A program made the translations under genes and the position numbers. Shown here piece by piece: positions 1-6,432 of a DNA stretch of 6,476 nt (its first letter is position 1; each line of letters starts with the position of its first letter). Source of the stretch: CAYVLI01 sp964452105 [NCBI: uncultured Nitrospinota bacterium] (GTDB lineage: Bacteria; JAUXIQ01); NCBI GenBank assembly GCA_964452105.1, contig CAYVLI010000156.1, positions 1-6,476 of the forward strand, read 5' to 3'. Below the pieces are notes generated by a model. The model made no database searches. It was given only the letters and a program-made list of their open reading frames with translations, and was not told the DNA's origin.

Positions 1-17
1 GTTTTTCCTGGAGATAT

Positions 18-914
18 ATGTTTCGCATAAATCTATTAAAGAGCATGCCGGGCTGGGAAAACAGCCTATCTCCTGAGAAAAGGAAGAGGAAAAAGCAAAA
101 TACCCACCCGTATATCATCGTGGCCATAGCAGCGCTCGCGGTGCTGGCCGTCTGGGCTTACTTTAAGGGCGGAGAGACGGAGAAACCGGTTACGGTGGTT
201 CAGATTGCCGGGAAAGAACCTTCGCCTCCTCTCGTCGCCGAAGAAAGCCCGTCGCAAGAGCCTCAGGCGAAGATACCTGTCGCAGGGATTAAAAAGGAGG
301 CTCTCCCTGCTGTCGGCGAAAAACAGGAAGTGACTCCCCCTGAAGTTGCACGGGTTCAAGAAGAGGAAAAGGAAAAAGTTTCCCGGAAGACCTTTCCGGA
401 TAACACCACCAGGACGGAAAAAGGAAATGCTATTCATCTGTCCGGCGGACGGCTTCCAGTGGTCCTGCATGTATCTTCATACAAAGCAGAGAGCAACGCC
501 AGAAAAGACGTTCGGAATCTCAGAAAGAATGGATATCCCTCTTTAATGGTCCTTGCCAGCATACCGTCTAAAGGCAGGTGGTACAGGGTATTCGCCGGAC
601 GTTACAGCTCTATTGCAGAAGCCAAGGCCGTCGGCCTTGCATTAAAAAAATCCGGTCTCATACAGTATTATCAAGCGGAAAAGTTTCCTTATTCTCTTCA
701 GATCGGAGTATTCAGTTCGTTGGAGGATGCCGGTCGAGTGGGAAAAAGCCTTGATCTTCTTGGGCATCCGGCTGCGGTTTTCAAAGCTAAAAGCGGGAAA
801 GGTAAGACTTACTATCGTGTCCTCGTAGGCGCTTATAAAAATAAGGAGGCTTCCATCGAAGCGGCAGCCAGGCTTAAAAATGACGGCTTCAAGCCCTTGC
901 TGATAACGCCGTAG
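18..914 (+). CDS. Membrane-anchored protein with two SPOR domains and a PilN-like N-terminus
   Basis: Seen: 298 residues. A short N-terminal segment contains RINLL (residues 3-7), then a basic stretch KRKRKK (21-26). One hydrophobic helix follows at about 32-49. Residues 51-145 form a charged linker rich in Pro, Glu and Lys. Two repeats follow at about 146-218 and 224-297, each with the SPOR pattern: a strand ending in S-Y or G-V-F, an alanine-rich helix, then W/Y-Y-R-V-(F/L)-(A/V)-G-x-Y. Family knowledge: SPOR domains bind glycan strands lacking stem peptides in septal peptidoglycan, so the protein probably sits in the inner membrane with its C-terminus in the periplasm. The start is supported by TGGAG at 9-13, although the spacing is short (4 bases). 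The frame is open to the left edge, so an upstream start cannot be excluded. The M-F-R-I-N-L-L start resembles PilN proteins (MIR-I/L-NLLP), which argues for this ATG. Division, cell-envelope and pilus-linked roles are all possible. The SPOR call is firm; the exact role is unknown. Confidence 0.85.
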   Translation: MFRINLLKSMPGWENSLSPEKRKRKKQNTHPYIIVAIAALAVLAVWAYFKGGETEKPVTVVQIAGKEPSPPLVAEESPSQEPQAKIPVAGIKKEALPAVGEKQEVTPPEVARVQEEEKEKVSRKTFPDNTTRTEKGNAIHLSGGRLPVVLHVSSYKAESNARKDVRNLRKNGYPSLMVLASIPSKGRWYRVFAGRYSSIAEAKAVGLALKKSGLIQYYQAEKFPYSLQIGVFSSLEDAGRVGKSLDLLGHPAAVFKAKSGKGKTYYRVLVGAYKNKEASIEAAARLKNDGFKPLLITP

Positions 915-934
915 CAGCGAGGTTTTAAGCTTCC

Positions 935-952
935 GCCGGTTTAATAATCGGC
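935..952 (+). terminator. Weak hairpin after the SPOR gene, possible terminator
   Basis: GCCGGTT pairs with AATCGGC across a 4-base loop, giving seven pairs including one G-U, 20 bases after the stop codon. No T-run follows, so it is not a standard intrinsic terminator. It may be only an RNA-stabilising hairpin or chance. The rest of the gap to the next gene (915-1016) shows no convincing promoter. Confidence 0.25.
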
Positions 953-1016
953 TCACCCGGGAATCCTGTTCGAGGCCTGATTAATCCGAAGATACAGCGT
1001 CACATAAAAAACAGAT

Positions 1017-2279
1017 ATGAGAGCGAGTAAACAGGGCGGCTTACATTACGGCTGGCGAATCGTCGGCATGGCCTTCGCCATATACATCATCTCCTACGGT
1101 ATGTCCAATGTCTTCGGGGTGTTCCTCAAGCCCATTCAACTGGAGTTCGGCTGGACAAGGGGGATGACCTCCACGGCCTATTCCATAAACCAGATTATGT
1201 TCGGCTTGTTCGCGCTCATATCGGGATTCCTTTCCGATAGATATGGAGTAAGAAAAGTCCTTCTGATCAACGGGCTGATATACGGTGCGGGGCTGATGCT
1301 CATCAGCAAAACTTCCACCATCTGGCACCTCTATCTGTTCTACGGAGTCATAGCAGGAATGGGATACGGCTCCCTGACGGTTCCTACGGTGGCAGCGGTG
1401 ACGAGATGGTTCGAAAAAAAGCGCGGCATCGCCGTGGGCATTACACAAAGCGGCCTGGGCGGGGGGACCCTCATTCTTTCGCCGCTGGCTGCGTTCTTGA
1501 TCTACCGCTACGGCTGGAGGGGCTCTTATCTCATCTTCGGCTTACTCACCATGGCTGTGCTCATACCTTCATCTCTCTTTCTCAAAGACAAACCGTCGGA
1601 CATGGGACTGAAGGCCTATGGTGAGGAAGATGAGCCTGTAAACGGGCCCCTTCAAACAAAGAGTTCGAACCACATCACCGGCCCCAGCGCCGTCAGGACA
1701 CGCCCATTCTGGTTTTTGAATACCATTCACTTCACCGATTGCGTATGCCACTCCATCATACTCGTGCACATCGTGGCTTACCTCACCGATACGGGATTCC
1801 GACCCGCAATAGCTGCGAGCGTGCTGGGGGTGGCCGGCGGAGCCGCGGCTGCCGGAACCATCATCAGCGGCGCCCTTGTGGACAGGGTCGGTGGCCGAGG
1901 TGCTTTACGCGCCGCCCTTATCTGTCAGGTGATCACGGTCTTTTTGCTCCCGCACACGCTCAATTTATGGTTTATATACATCCTGGCTGTTTCCTTCGGC
2001 CTGGGCCTGGGGGGACTGGTGACACCCTACCCTGTCCTTACTAGAGAATATTTCAAGGAAGAGGCCGCGGGGGCCATTTACGGCGGCCAGCTTACCAGCG
2101 CCACAGCAGGCATGGCTCTCGGTGGATTCCTGGGAGGATACCTTTTCGATATCACGGGCGATTACGACCTGGCCTTCACTGTCAGTTTGATCGCCGGTCT
2201 CACGGCCCTGTTTTTCGGTTTCGCTCTCAGAAAACCATCTCATGAGATAAAGCCCGTACCTGCCCTGCACCTCGAATAA
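1017..2279 (+). CDS. MFS transporter, monocarboxylate / oxalate-formate antiporter type
   Basis: Seen: 420 residues with hydrophobic segments that fit twelve membrane helices in two halves. A polar cytoplasmic loop lies at about 190-228. The MFS motif A is clear at 70-81 (G-F-L-S-D-R-Y-G-V-R-K-V), with a degenerate copy in the second half at 285-297 (G-A-L-V-D-R-V-G-G-R). Other group hallmarks are H-Y-G-W-R near residue 10, R-W-F-x-K-K-R-G-I-A-x-G-I at 130-142, and H-x-V-x-Y-L-T-D-x-G at 251-260. Family knowledge: this group moves small carboxylates such as lactate, pyruvate, oxalate or formate by proton symport or exchange, in the inner membrane. Helix 7 is unusually polar, with H238, D241, C242, C244, H245 and H251. 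An in-frame TAA at 1005 limits the start, and ATG 1017 has no good Shine-Dalgarno sequence, so initiation may be weak. The aminotransferase follows after 94 bases, suggesting an amino- or keto-acid substrate by inference. The MFS call is firm; the substrate is unknown. Confidence 0.9.
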   Translation: MRASKQGGLHYGWRIVGMAFAIYIISYGMSNVFGVFLKPIQLEFGWTRGMTSTAYSINQIMFGLFALISGFLSDRYGVRKVLLINGLIYGAGLMLISKTSTIWHLYLFYGVIAGMGYGSLTVPTVAAVTRWFEKKRGIAVGITQSGLGGGTLILSPLAAFLIYRYGWRGSYLIFGLLTMAVLIPSSLFLKDKPSDMGLKAYGEEDEPVNGPLQTKSSNHITGPSAVRTRPFWFLNTIHFTDCVCHSIILVHIVAYLTDTGFRPAIAASVLGVAGGAAAAGTIISGALVDRVGGRGALRAALICQVITVFLLPHTLNLWFIYILAVSFGLGLGGLVTPYPVLTREYFKEEAAGAIYGGQLTSATAGMALGGFLGGYLFDITGDYDLAFTVSLIAGLTALFFGFALRKPSHEIKPVPALHLE

Positions 2280-2373
2280 TAGTCTATGTTGAATTCTGAT
2301 GGGCATCTGTGATATTGAATCTATTGTAGATGCTATGTATGCCGTCTTAACATCTTGCGATCAGGAGGGGGCC
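2280..2373 (+). promoter_or_regulatory. Intergenic leader with repeated TTGAAT and overlapping inverted repeats
   Basis: This 94-base AT-richer gap precedes the aminotransferase. TTGAAT occurs at 2289-2294 and again at 2315-2320, 26 bases apart. ATCTA-ttg-TAGAT (2319-2331) is a perfect small inverted repeat, and GCATCT (2303-2308) can instead pair with AGATGC (2328-2333), so the two pairings exclude each other. The TTGAAT copies could act as -35 boxes, but candidate -10 boxes such as TATTGA at 2313-2318 or TATGCC at 2338-2343 are poor. A promoter or operator is possible but not proven. Confidence 0.25.
2363..2370 (+). promoter_or_regulatory. Strong Shine-Dalgarno site that sets the aminotransferase start
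   Basis: AGGAGGGG lies five bases (counted from the end of AGGAGG) before ATG 2374. The upstream in-frame ATG at 2299 has no such site, and the 25 residues it would add (MGICDIESIV...) do not resemble the family N-terminus. The start at 2374 is therefore preferred. Confidence 0.85.
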
Positions 2374-3753
2374 ATGAGCGGATACGATAAAGAGTTTATC
2401 CAATCCATACAAACGGGGGATCTGGAACACATCCTCCATCCATTCACCAAGCTCAAAGACCACAAGGAGCAAGGCCCCCGGATAATTGCCAGGGCGGAGG
2501 GAGTGCGTGTAGAGGATATCGAAGGGAACAGTTACTTCGACGGGCTTTCAGGGCTCTGGAACGTTAACGTGGGCCATAATCAACACGAGATTGCCGATGC
2601 CGTCCGCAACCAGATGGGAACACTGGAATACGCACCATCCTTCTTCGGCTATACGAATATTCCTGCAGTTCAACTGGCCGGAAAAGTTGCCTCTCTCCTC
2701 CCGGAAAGCCTGAGCCGCGTATTGTTCACTTGCGGGGGGTCGGAGTCCAATGAGAGCAACATCAAGATGGCCCGGTACTATTTCAAACTAAAGGGACAAC
2801 CGGAAAAAATCAAGGTAATCGCTCGAAACCAGGCCTATCACGGCGTCTCCATGGCTGCGCTGAGCGCCACCGGCCTTCCCCAGTTCTGGGAGATGTTCGA
2901 GCCTCTCCTGCCCGGTTTCAGACACATACAAGCTCCTTACTGCTACCGCTGTGATTTAGGGTTGGAACACCCCTCCTGCGATATGGCCTGCGCCCGGGAA
3001 CTGGAAAAGGCGATACTCGAAGAAGGTCCCGGGACGGTGGCGGCTTTCATTGCGGAGCCTGTAATCGGCGCCGGGGGAGTCATCGTTCCGCCTGACGAAT
3101 ACTTCCCCTTAATCAGAGAGATTTGCGATAAGCATGAGGTTCTGTTCATCGCAGACGAGGTCATCACAGGCTTCGGGCGAACCGGAAAAATGTTCGGGAT
3201 GGAGAACTGGGGAATAGTCCCGGACATGGTCTCCATCGCAAAGGGCATAACCAGCGGTTATATACCCCTGGGCGCCGCGGTAATAAAGGAAGAGATGTTT
3301 GAAACTTTCCTGGAGAAGACGCCGGAAGGCATGCCCTTCCTGCACGGGTTCACCTACAACGGCCACCCCGTGGCCTGCGCCGCCGGGCTCAAAAACATAG
3401 AGATCATAGAGCGCGACAACCTGGTCCGGAATGCAGCCGAGGTGGGCGCCCATATGCAAGCTCAGCTCCAGGAGCTCAGCGATGTAAGCATTGTGGGAGA
3501 AGTTCGGGGCATCGGCATGATGAGCGCCATCGAGCTCGTGGACAAAAAAGACACCAGAGAGAAGTTCGACCCGCTGGGGATGGCCGGCCTCAAGGTGGCT
3601 AACAGATGCTGGCAGAACGGACTCATGACCAGAGCCATAGGCGATACGCTGGCGCTTGCTCCGCCTTTGACATCCACCAGGGAGGATGTGGATCGAATCT
3701 GCACCATCTTCCGTGAGGCCCTGGTGGAAACGGATAAAGAAGTGAAGGGCTGA
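2374..3753 (+). CDS. Class III PLP-dependent (omega-)aminotransferase with a four-cysteine segment
   Basis: Seen: 459 residues from ATG 2374, the usual length for the family (about 430-460). The fold-type I signatures are in order: D-G-L-S-G-L-W-N-V-N-x-G-H at 56-68, G-G-S-E-S-N-E (121-127) for the PLP phosphate, Y155-H156-G157 stacking on the cofactor, E228-P-V, D261-E-V-x-T-G-F-G-R-T-G with D261 pairing to the pyridine nitrogen, the Schiff-base lysine K290 in I-A-K-G, T327 in F-T-Y-N-G-H-P, and R420 in T-R-A-I-G-D as probable carboxylate-binding arginine. Family knowledge: relatives move the amino group of omega-amino acids or amines (beta-alanine, GABA, putrescine, taurine) to pyruvate or 2-oxoglutarate in the cytosol. 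The L-W-N-V-N segment is closest to amine/omega-amino acid:pyruvate enzymes. Odd: cysteines C190, C193, C202 and C206 form C-x2-C-x8-C-x3-C, suggestive of a metal site. It lies between a carboxylate-type transporter and a CoA ligase. The family is certain; the substrate is not assigned. Confidence 0.93.
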   Translation: MSGYDKEFIQSIQTGDLEHILHPFTKLKDHKEQGPRIIARAEGVRVEDIEGNSYFDGLSGLWNVNVGHNQHEIADAVRNQMGTLEYAPSFFGYTNIPAVQLAGKVASLLPESLSRVLFTCGGSESNESNIKMARYYFKLKGQPEKIKVIARNQAYHGVSMAALSATGLPQFWEMFEPLLPGFRHIQAPYCYRCDLGLEHPSCDMACARELEKAILEEGPGTVAAFIAEPVIGAGGVIVPPDEYFPLIREICDKHEVLFIADEVITGFGRTGKMFGMENWGIVPDMVSIAKGITSGYIPLGAAVIKEEMFETFLEKTPEGMPFLHGFTYNGHPVACAAGLKNIEIIERDNLVRNAAEVGAHMQAQLQELSDVSIVGEVRGIGMMSAIELVDKKDTREKFDPLGMAGLKVANRCWQNGLMTRAIGDTLALAPPLTSTREDVDRICTIFREALVETDKEVKG

Positions 3754-3788
3754 ACCTGCTCCCTTATCGAATGCTGTAAGTAAACGTG

Positions 3789-3794
3789 TATAAT
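3789..3794 (+). promoter_or_regulatory. Candidate -10 box (TATAAT) of an internal promoter
   Basis: A perfect TATAAT, preceded by TG, lies 31 bases before the acyl-CoA synthetase start. The possible -35 (TTATCG at 3764-3769, spacer 19) is poor, matching three of six positions. Transcription would start near 3801, leaving a short leader that contains AGGAG at 3810-3814. This could let the ligase be expressed apart from the aminotransferase. Confidence 0.4.
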
Positions 3795-3825
3795 GTGAGT
3801 CTCAGGAAGAGGAGAAGAGTGATTC

Positions 3826-5418
3826 ATGTATCGACCCATGTCGCCTATCGATTTCCTGAGCCGCTCCAGGCGGCTCTTTCCGGACAAGATAGCGGTCGTT
3901 GATGGTGAGACAGAATATACTTATAGAGAACTCGGAGAACGAATAGATCGGGCTTCCAACGCTCTCCTGAGCCTTGGGATAAAAAAGGGAGATAAGGTGG
4001 CCGTCCTATCTCCCAATACCCATCACATGCTGGAGTCCTTCTTTTCCGTTCCTCAGACGGGCGCAGTGTTGGTGCCTCTCAATTACAGGCTCACACCCAA
4101 CGAATTCCGCTACATCATAGATCATTCCGACAGCAAAATCGTCCTGGTGGACTACGAATACGCACCGCTCCTGGAACCCATAGCAGGCGAGCTCAATAAG
4201 GTGGAAAAATATATACTCACCGGAGGCAACCATTATGGAGGAATCTTGCCGGTAATAGAATACGAGGAACAGATACAAGAAGCGCATCCGGAGCCGCCTG
4301 GGGATGCGGGCATAGAGGAAACAGACCTCATCACCATCAACTATACCAGCGGGACAACGGCAAACCCCAAGGGCGTCATGCTCACGCACCGGGCCTGCTA
4401 CCTTAACGCCTGCGATTACCTCATCCATCTGCGGCTGGTATATCAGGACGTCTATCTGCATACCCTTCCCATGTTTCACGCCAACGGATGGGGAGGTATA
4501 TGGGCCCTGACGGCCATCGGCGGCACCCAGGTCTGCCTTCGCAGAGTCGAGGCTCAACCCATATACGAGACATTACAGAACAAAAAGGTGACTCTGGCCT
4601 GCTGTGCACCTACGGTGCTGGTGACGCTGGCGAACTATGAGGGAGCCAGTGACTACAGGCTGGCCCAAGGTATTCGCATAGGCACAGGCGGTGCGCCCCC
4701 GCCGCCTACGGTTCTCAAAAACATGGAGGAATTCGGGGTCGAGGTAATCCACCTCTACGGCCTCACCGAAACGGGCCCCTTCCTTACCACCTGCGTCTGG
4801 AAACCAGAGTGGGACGAGCTTTCAGTGGAGGAACGCTATCGCCTCAAGGCGAGACAGGGAATCTCTCAGGTTCTGGTGGACGTTCGGGTCATGGACGAAA
4901 ACATGAACGAAGTCCCCAACGATGGGGCAACCATCGGCGAGATAGTGGCCCGTGGCAACGTCGTCATGGAGGGGTACTACAAGCAGGAAGAGGAGACCGC
5001 CAAGGCATTCGAGGGCGGCTGGTTCCACAGTGGAGACCTGGCCGTGGTGCACCCGGACAACTATATAGAAATAGTGGACCGCAAGAAAGATGTCATCATA
5101 AGCGGAGGCGAGAACATATCCTCCGTAGAGGTGGAAAGCATTCTCTATCAGCATGCCGCTGTTCTGGAGGCGGCGGTGGTGGGTGTTCCAGACCGGAAAT
5201 GGGGTGAGGTTCCCAGGGCTCTGGTGGTTCTCAGAGAAGGGATGAATGCGACCCAGGAAGAACTGATACAGTTTTGCCGGGACAGGATGGCGCATTTCAA
5301 AGCGCCCAAGTCCCTGGAGTTCGTCGAAGAGCTTCCCAAGACCGCTACCGGCAAGGTGCAGAAGTTCGCCCTCCGCGAAAAATACTGGGAAGGCCGGGAT
5401 AAGCGCATCCAGGGCTAA
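3826..5418 (+). CDS. AMP-forming acyl-CoA synthetase (fatty-acid / acyl-CoA ligase family)
   Basis: Seen: 530 residues, normal for the ANL superfamily. The adenylation core comes first, with the phosphate-binding loop Y-T-S-G-T-T-A-N-P-K-G (173-183), P-M-F-H-A-N-G-W-G-G (215-224), Y-G-L-T-E-T-G-P (311-318), and H-S-G-D-L (401-405) with D404 for the ribose. The hinge is D-R-K-K-D (418-422), followed by the CoA-binding loop S-G-G-E-N-I (426-431). The catalytic lysine is K510 in P-K-T-A-T-G-K. Every active-site element is present. Family knowledge: it activates a carboxylate with ATP to an acyl-AMP, then forms the acyl-CoA thioester in the cytosol. The F-H-x-N-G-W motif is common in medium/long-chain and aryl acid ligases and in methylthiopropionate-type ligases, so chain type is open. 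K510 is the lysine often controlled by acetylation in this family. ATG 3826 is chosen because AGGAG (3810-3814) lies 11 bases upstream; ATG 3838 is a less likely alternative. It follows the aminotransferase by 72 bases and probably belongs to the same pathway. Confidence 0.93.
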   Translation: MYRPMSPIDFLSRSRRLFPDKIAVVDGETEYTYRELGERIDRASNALLSLGIKKGDKVAVLSPNTHHMLESFFSVPQTGAVLVPLNYRLTPNEFRYIIDHSDSKIVLVDYEYAPLLEPIAGELNKVEKYILTGGNHYGGILPVIEYEEQIQEAHPEPPGDAGIEETDLITINYTSGTTANPKGVMLTHRACYLNACDYLIHLRLVYQDVYLHTLPMFHANGWGGIWALTAIGGTQVCLRRVEAQPIYETLQNKKVTLACCAPTVLVTLANYEGASDYRLAQGIRIGTGGAPPPPTVLKNMEEFGVEVIHLYGLTETGPFLTTCVWKPEWDELSVEERYRLKARQGISQVLVDVRVMDENMNEVPNDGATIGEIVARGNVVMEGYYKQEEETAKAFEGGWFHSGDLAVVHPDNYIEIVDRKKDVIISGGENISSVEVESILYQHAAVLEAAVVGVPDRKWGEVPRALVVLREGMNATQEELIQFCRDRMAHFKAPKSLEFVEELPKTATGKVQKFALREKYWEGRDKRIQG

Positions 5419-5443
5419 GTATAATGACGGAAAATAGATTTTT

Positions 5444-6247
5444 TCAGGATCTACCTTCGAGGAGGGATTGAGCCACGTCTATGTGTCGGGCGAACCAGAC
5501 GCCCGGCTTCTCCATCATGTACTGAATGAAGCGCTCCAACATCCTCGCACGGTGCCTCTGCCCGGTGACCTGGGGATGCATGATAACTCCCAGGTAGCCG
5601 CCTTCTTCATAGCAGACGTCGAACTCATCCTTCCATATTTCAAGTACTTTTGTGGGGCTGGACAAGCCCACGTAGTAAGGCCTGATGTTGAAGAAGAAGT
5701 GAGGCACGTCGTCCAGCTCCCAGATAATGGGAAGCTCCACCAGACTCCTGTCCCGCCCCTCGACGGACAGCATGTAAGGGCCATCGCTGGCCATGAGGCT
5801 ACTTTCGTATATGAACCCGTTATCCACCAGCATGGGGAGCGTGTTGGGGCTGTGGACGCCTGTGGGAGTCCGGTATCCCACGGGCGACGACCCGCTCACT
5901 TTTTTCAGGCTTTCGATGCCCCTCTCCATGACTTCCTTTTCCTGCTCAATGGTGAGCTTGCTGGGATTCTCGTGAAGATAGCCATGATGGGCCAGCTCGT
6001 GTCCACTCTCATGGATTGCCGCCAGCTGCTCCGGATATTTATCCGCGGTCCAGCCGGGGACGAAAAAAGTGGCTTTAACACCATATTTGTTCAGGACACC
6101 GAGTATTCGATTCACACCCACCCTGGCCCCGAACACTCCACGGGCGAGGATGGTCGGGTGATCCTGCTTGAAGCTCCCCATCCACAGGGTCTCCGCATCG
6201 AAATCAAATGAGAGCGCCACCGCGCATCTTTTATCGTCCGTCCACAT
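5444..6247 (-). CDS. NodB-fold (CE4-like) polysaccharide deacetylase / cyclic-imidase family hydrolase, HpPgdA-like
   Basis: Seen: 267 residues from ATG 6247. D15 and D17 lie in S-F-D-F-D-A-E-T (motif 1), followed by L-W-M-G-S. H88 and H92 in H-H-G-Y-L-H-E-N-P form the metal-binding H-x3-H (motif 2). Other elements are G-Y-R-T-P at 124-128, E-L-P-x-x-W-x-L-D-D-x-P at 171-182, and the C-terminal M-H-P at 223-225 carrying the late catalytic histidine. The order and wording match the Helicobacter pylori PgdA group as I remember it, which also contains bacterial cyclic imide hydrolases and is related to PuuE allantoinases. There is no signal peptide or membrane segment, so it should act in the cytosol. 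That makes secreted peptidoglycan deacetylation less likely than hydrolysis of a small amide, imide or hydantoin-like ring. It converges on the acyl-CoA synthetase gene with only 25 bases between stops and no clear terminator hairpin. A longer GTG start at 6283 is possible but lacks support. The family is firm; the substrate is not. Confidence 0.88.
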   Translation of the reverse strand: MWTDDKRCAVALSFDFDAETLWMGSFKQDHPTILARGVFGARVGVNRILGVLNKYGVKATFFVPGWTADKYPEQLAAIHESGHELAHHGYLHENPSKLTIEQEKEVMERGIESLKKVSGSSPVGYRTPTGVHSPNTLPMLVDNGFIYESSLMASDGPYMLSVEGRDRSLVELPIIWELDDVPHFFFNIRPYYVGLSSPTKVLEIWKDEFDVCYEEGGYLGVIMHPQVTGQRHRARMLERFIQYMMEKPGVWFARHIDVAQSLLEGRS

Positions 6248-6255
6248 GCCGCCTT

Positions 6256-6260
6256 CCTCC
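6256..6260 (-). promoter_or_regulatory. Shine-Dalgarno site that sets the hydrolase start
   Basis: On the minus strand GGGGGAGGAAGG precedes ATG 6247, with the GGAGG core eight bases from the start. The upstream in-frame GTG at 6283 would place this purine run inside the coding sequence (as K-T-F-L-G-E-E-G-G) and has no comparable site of its own. The ATG is preferred. Confidence 0.8.
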
Positions 6261-6300
6261 CCCAAAAAGGTTTTACCCGGCACAACGCAGCAGGGTCATT

Positions 6301-6315
6301 CGCTAATATTGAGCG
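6301..6315. promoter_or_regulatory. Near-palindrome upstream of the hydrolase, possible operator
   Basis: CGCT-AATATT-(G)-AGCG is a palindrome with an AT-rich centre, broken by one extra base. It lies 54-68 bases before the hydrolase start, a normal position for a repressor site or a leader element. It could be chance. Confidence 0.2.
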
Positions 6316-6368
6316 GGTAGGCATTCTTATCCCTCTAACACCGCCTTCTTCTCCCTACCCACTCTGCA

Positions 6369-6398
6369 TGTTTAGCATACCGCTTGAGAAGGTGTCAA
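6369..6398 (-). promoter_or_regulatory. Candidate sigma-70 promoter for the hydrolase
   Basis: A perfect TTGACA reads leftward from 6398 to 6393. Downstream choices for the -10 are weak: TAAACA with an 18-base spacer (6374-6369), or TATGCT with a spacer of only 13 (6379-6374). A weak -10 beside a perfect -35 is common in activator- or repressor-controlled promoters. The leader would be about 115 bases long. Confidence 0.3.
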
Positions 6399-6412
6399 TC
6401 TCTTTGGAGGGT

Positions 6413-6420
6413 CACCGGTG
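6413..6420. promoter_or_regulatory. Perfect 8-base palindrome CACCGGTG between divergent -35 boxes
   Basis: CACCGGTG is centred at 6416.5, almost exactly midway between the leftward TTGACA (5' end 6398) and the rightward TTGACA (5' end 6433). This placement fits an operator shared by two divergent promoters, but no known regulator site is recognised. Confidence 0.3.
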
Positions 6421-6432
6421 TTTACAAAACCC

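Noticed and set aside
2237-2248. Perfect 12-base palindrome ATCTCATGAGAT
   Set aside because: It is inside the 3' end of the transporter coding region, forms no T-tailed hairpin and has no second copy that I can see. Chance is the simplest reading.
2299-2373. Longer start of the aminotransferase at ATG 2299
   Set aside because: There is no Shine-Dalgarno sequence before it, the added residues do not look like the family N-terminus, and a strong site (AGGAGGGG) precedes ATG 2374.
4006-4557. Minus-strand open frame of 183 codons inside the acyl-CoA synthetase gene
   Set aside because: It lies fully within a well-conserved coding gene, shows no family resemblance and is best explained as an antisense shadow.
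5419-5443. T-run (5439-5444) between the convergent genes as an intrinsic terminator
   Set aside because: No hairpin precedes the T-run on either strand in the 25-base gap.
5468-6211. Long plus-strand open frame of 247 codons opposite the hydrolase gene
   Set aside because: The minus-strand frame has clear family motifs and a good ribosome site. The plus frame has no recognisable domain and is its shadow.
6274-6300. Eight-codon leader peptide (MTLLRCAG) with a TACCCG/CGGGTA stem upstream of the hydrolase
   Set aside because: The mini-frame on the minus strand has no Shine-Dalgarno sequence and no run of one regulatory codon. The stem has six pairs with a 34-base loop, too little to claim attenuation.
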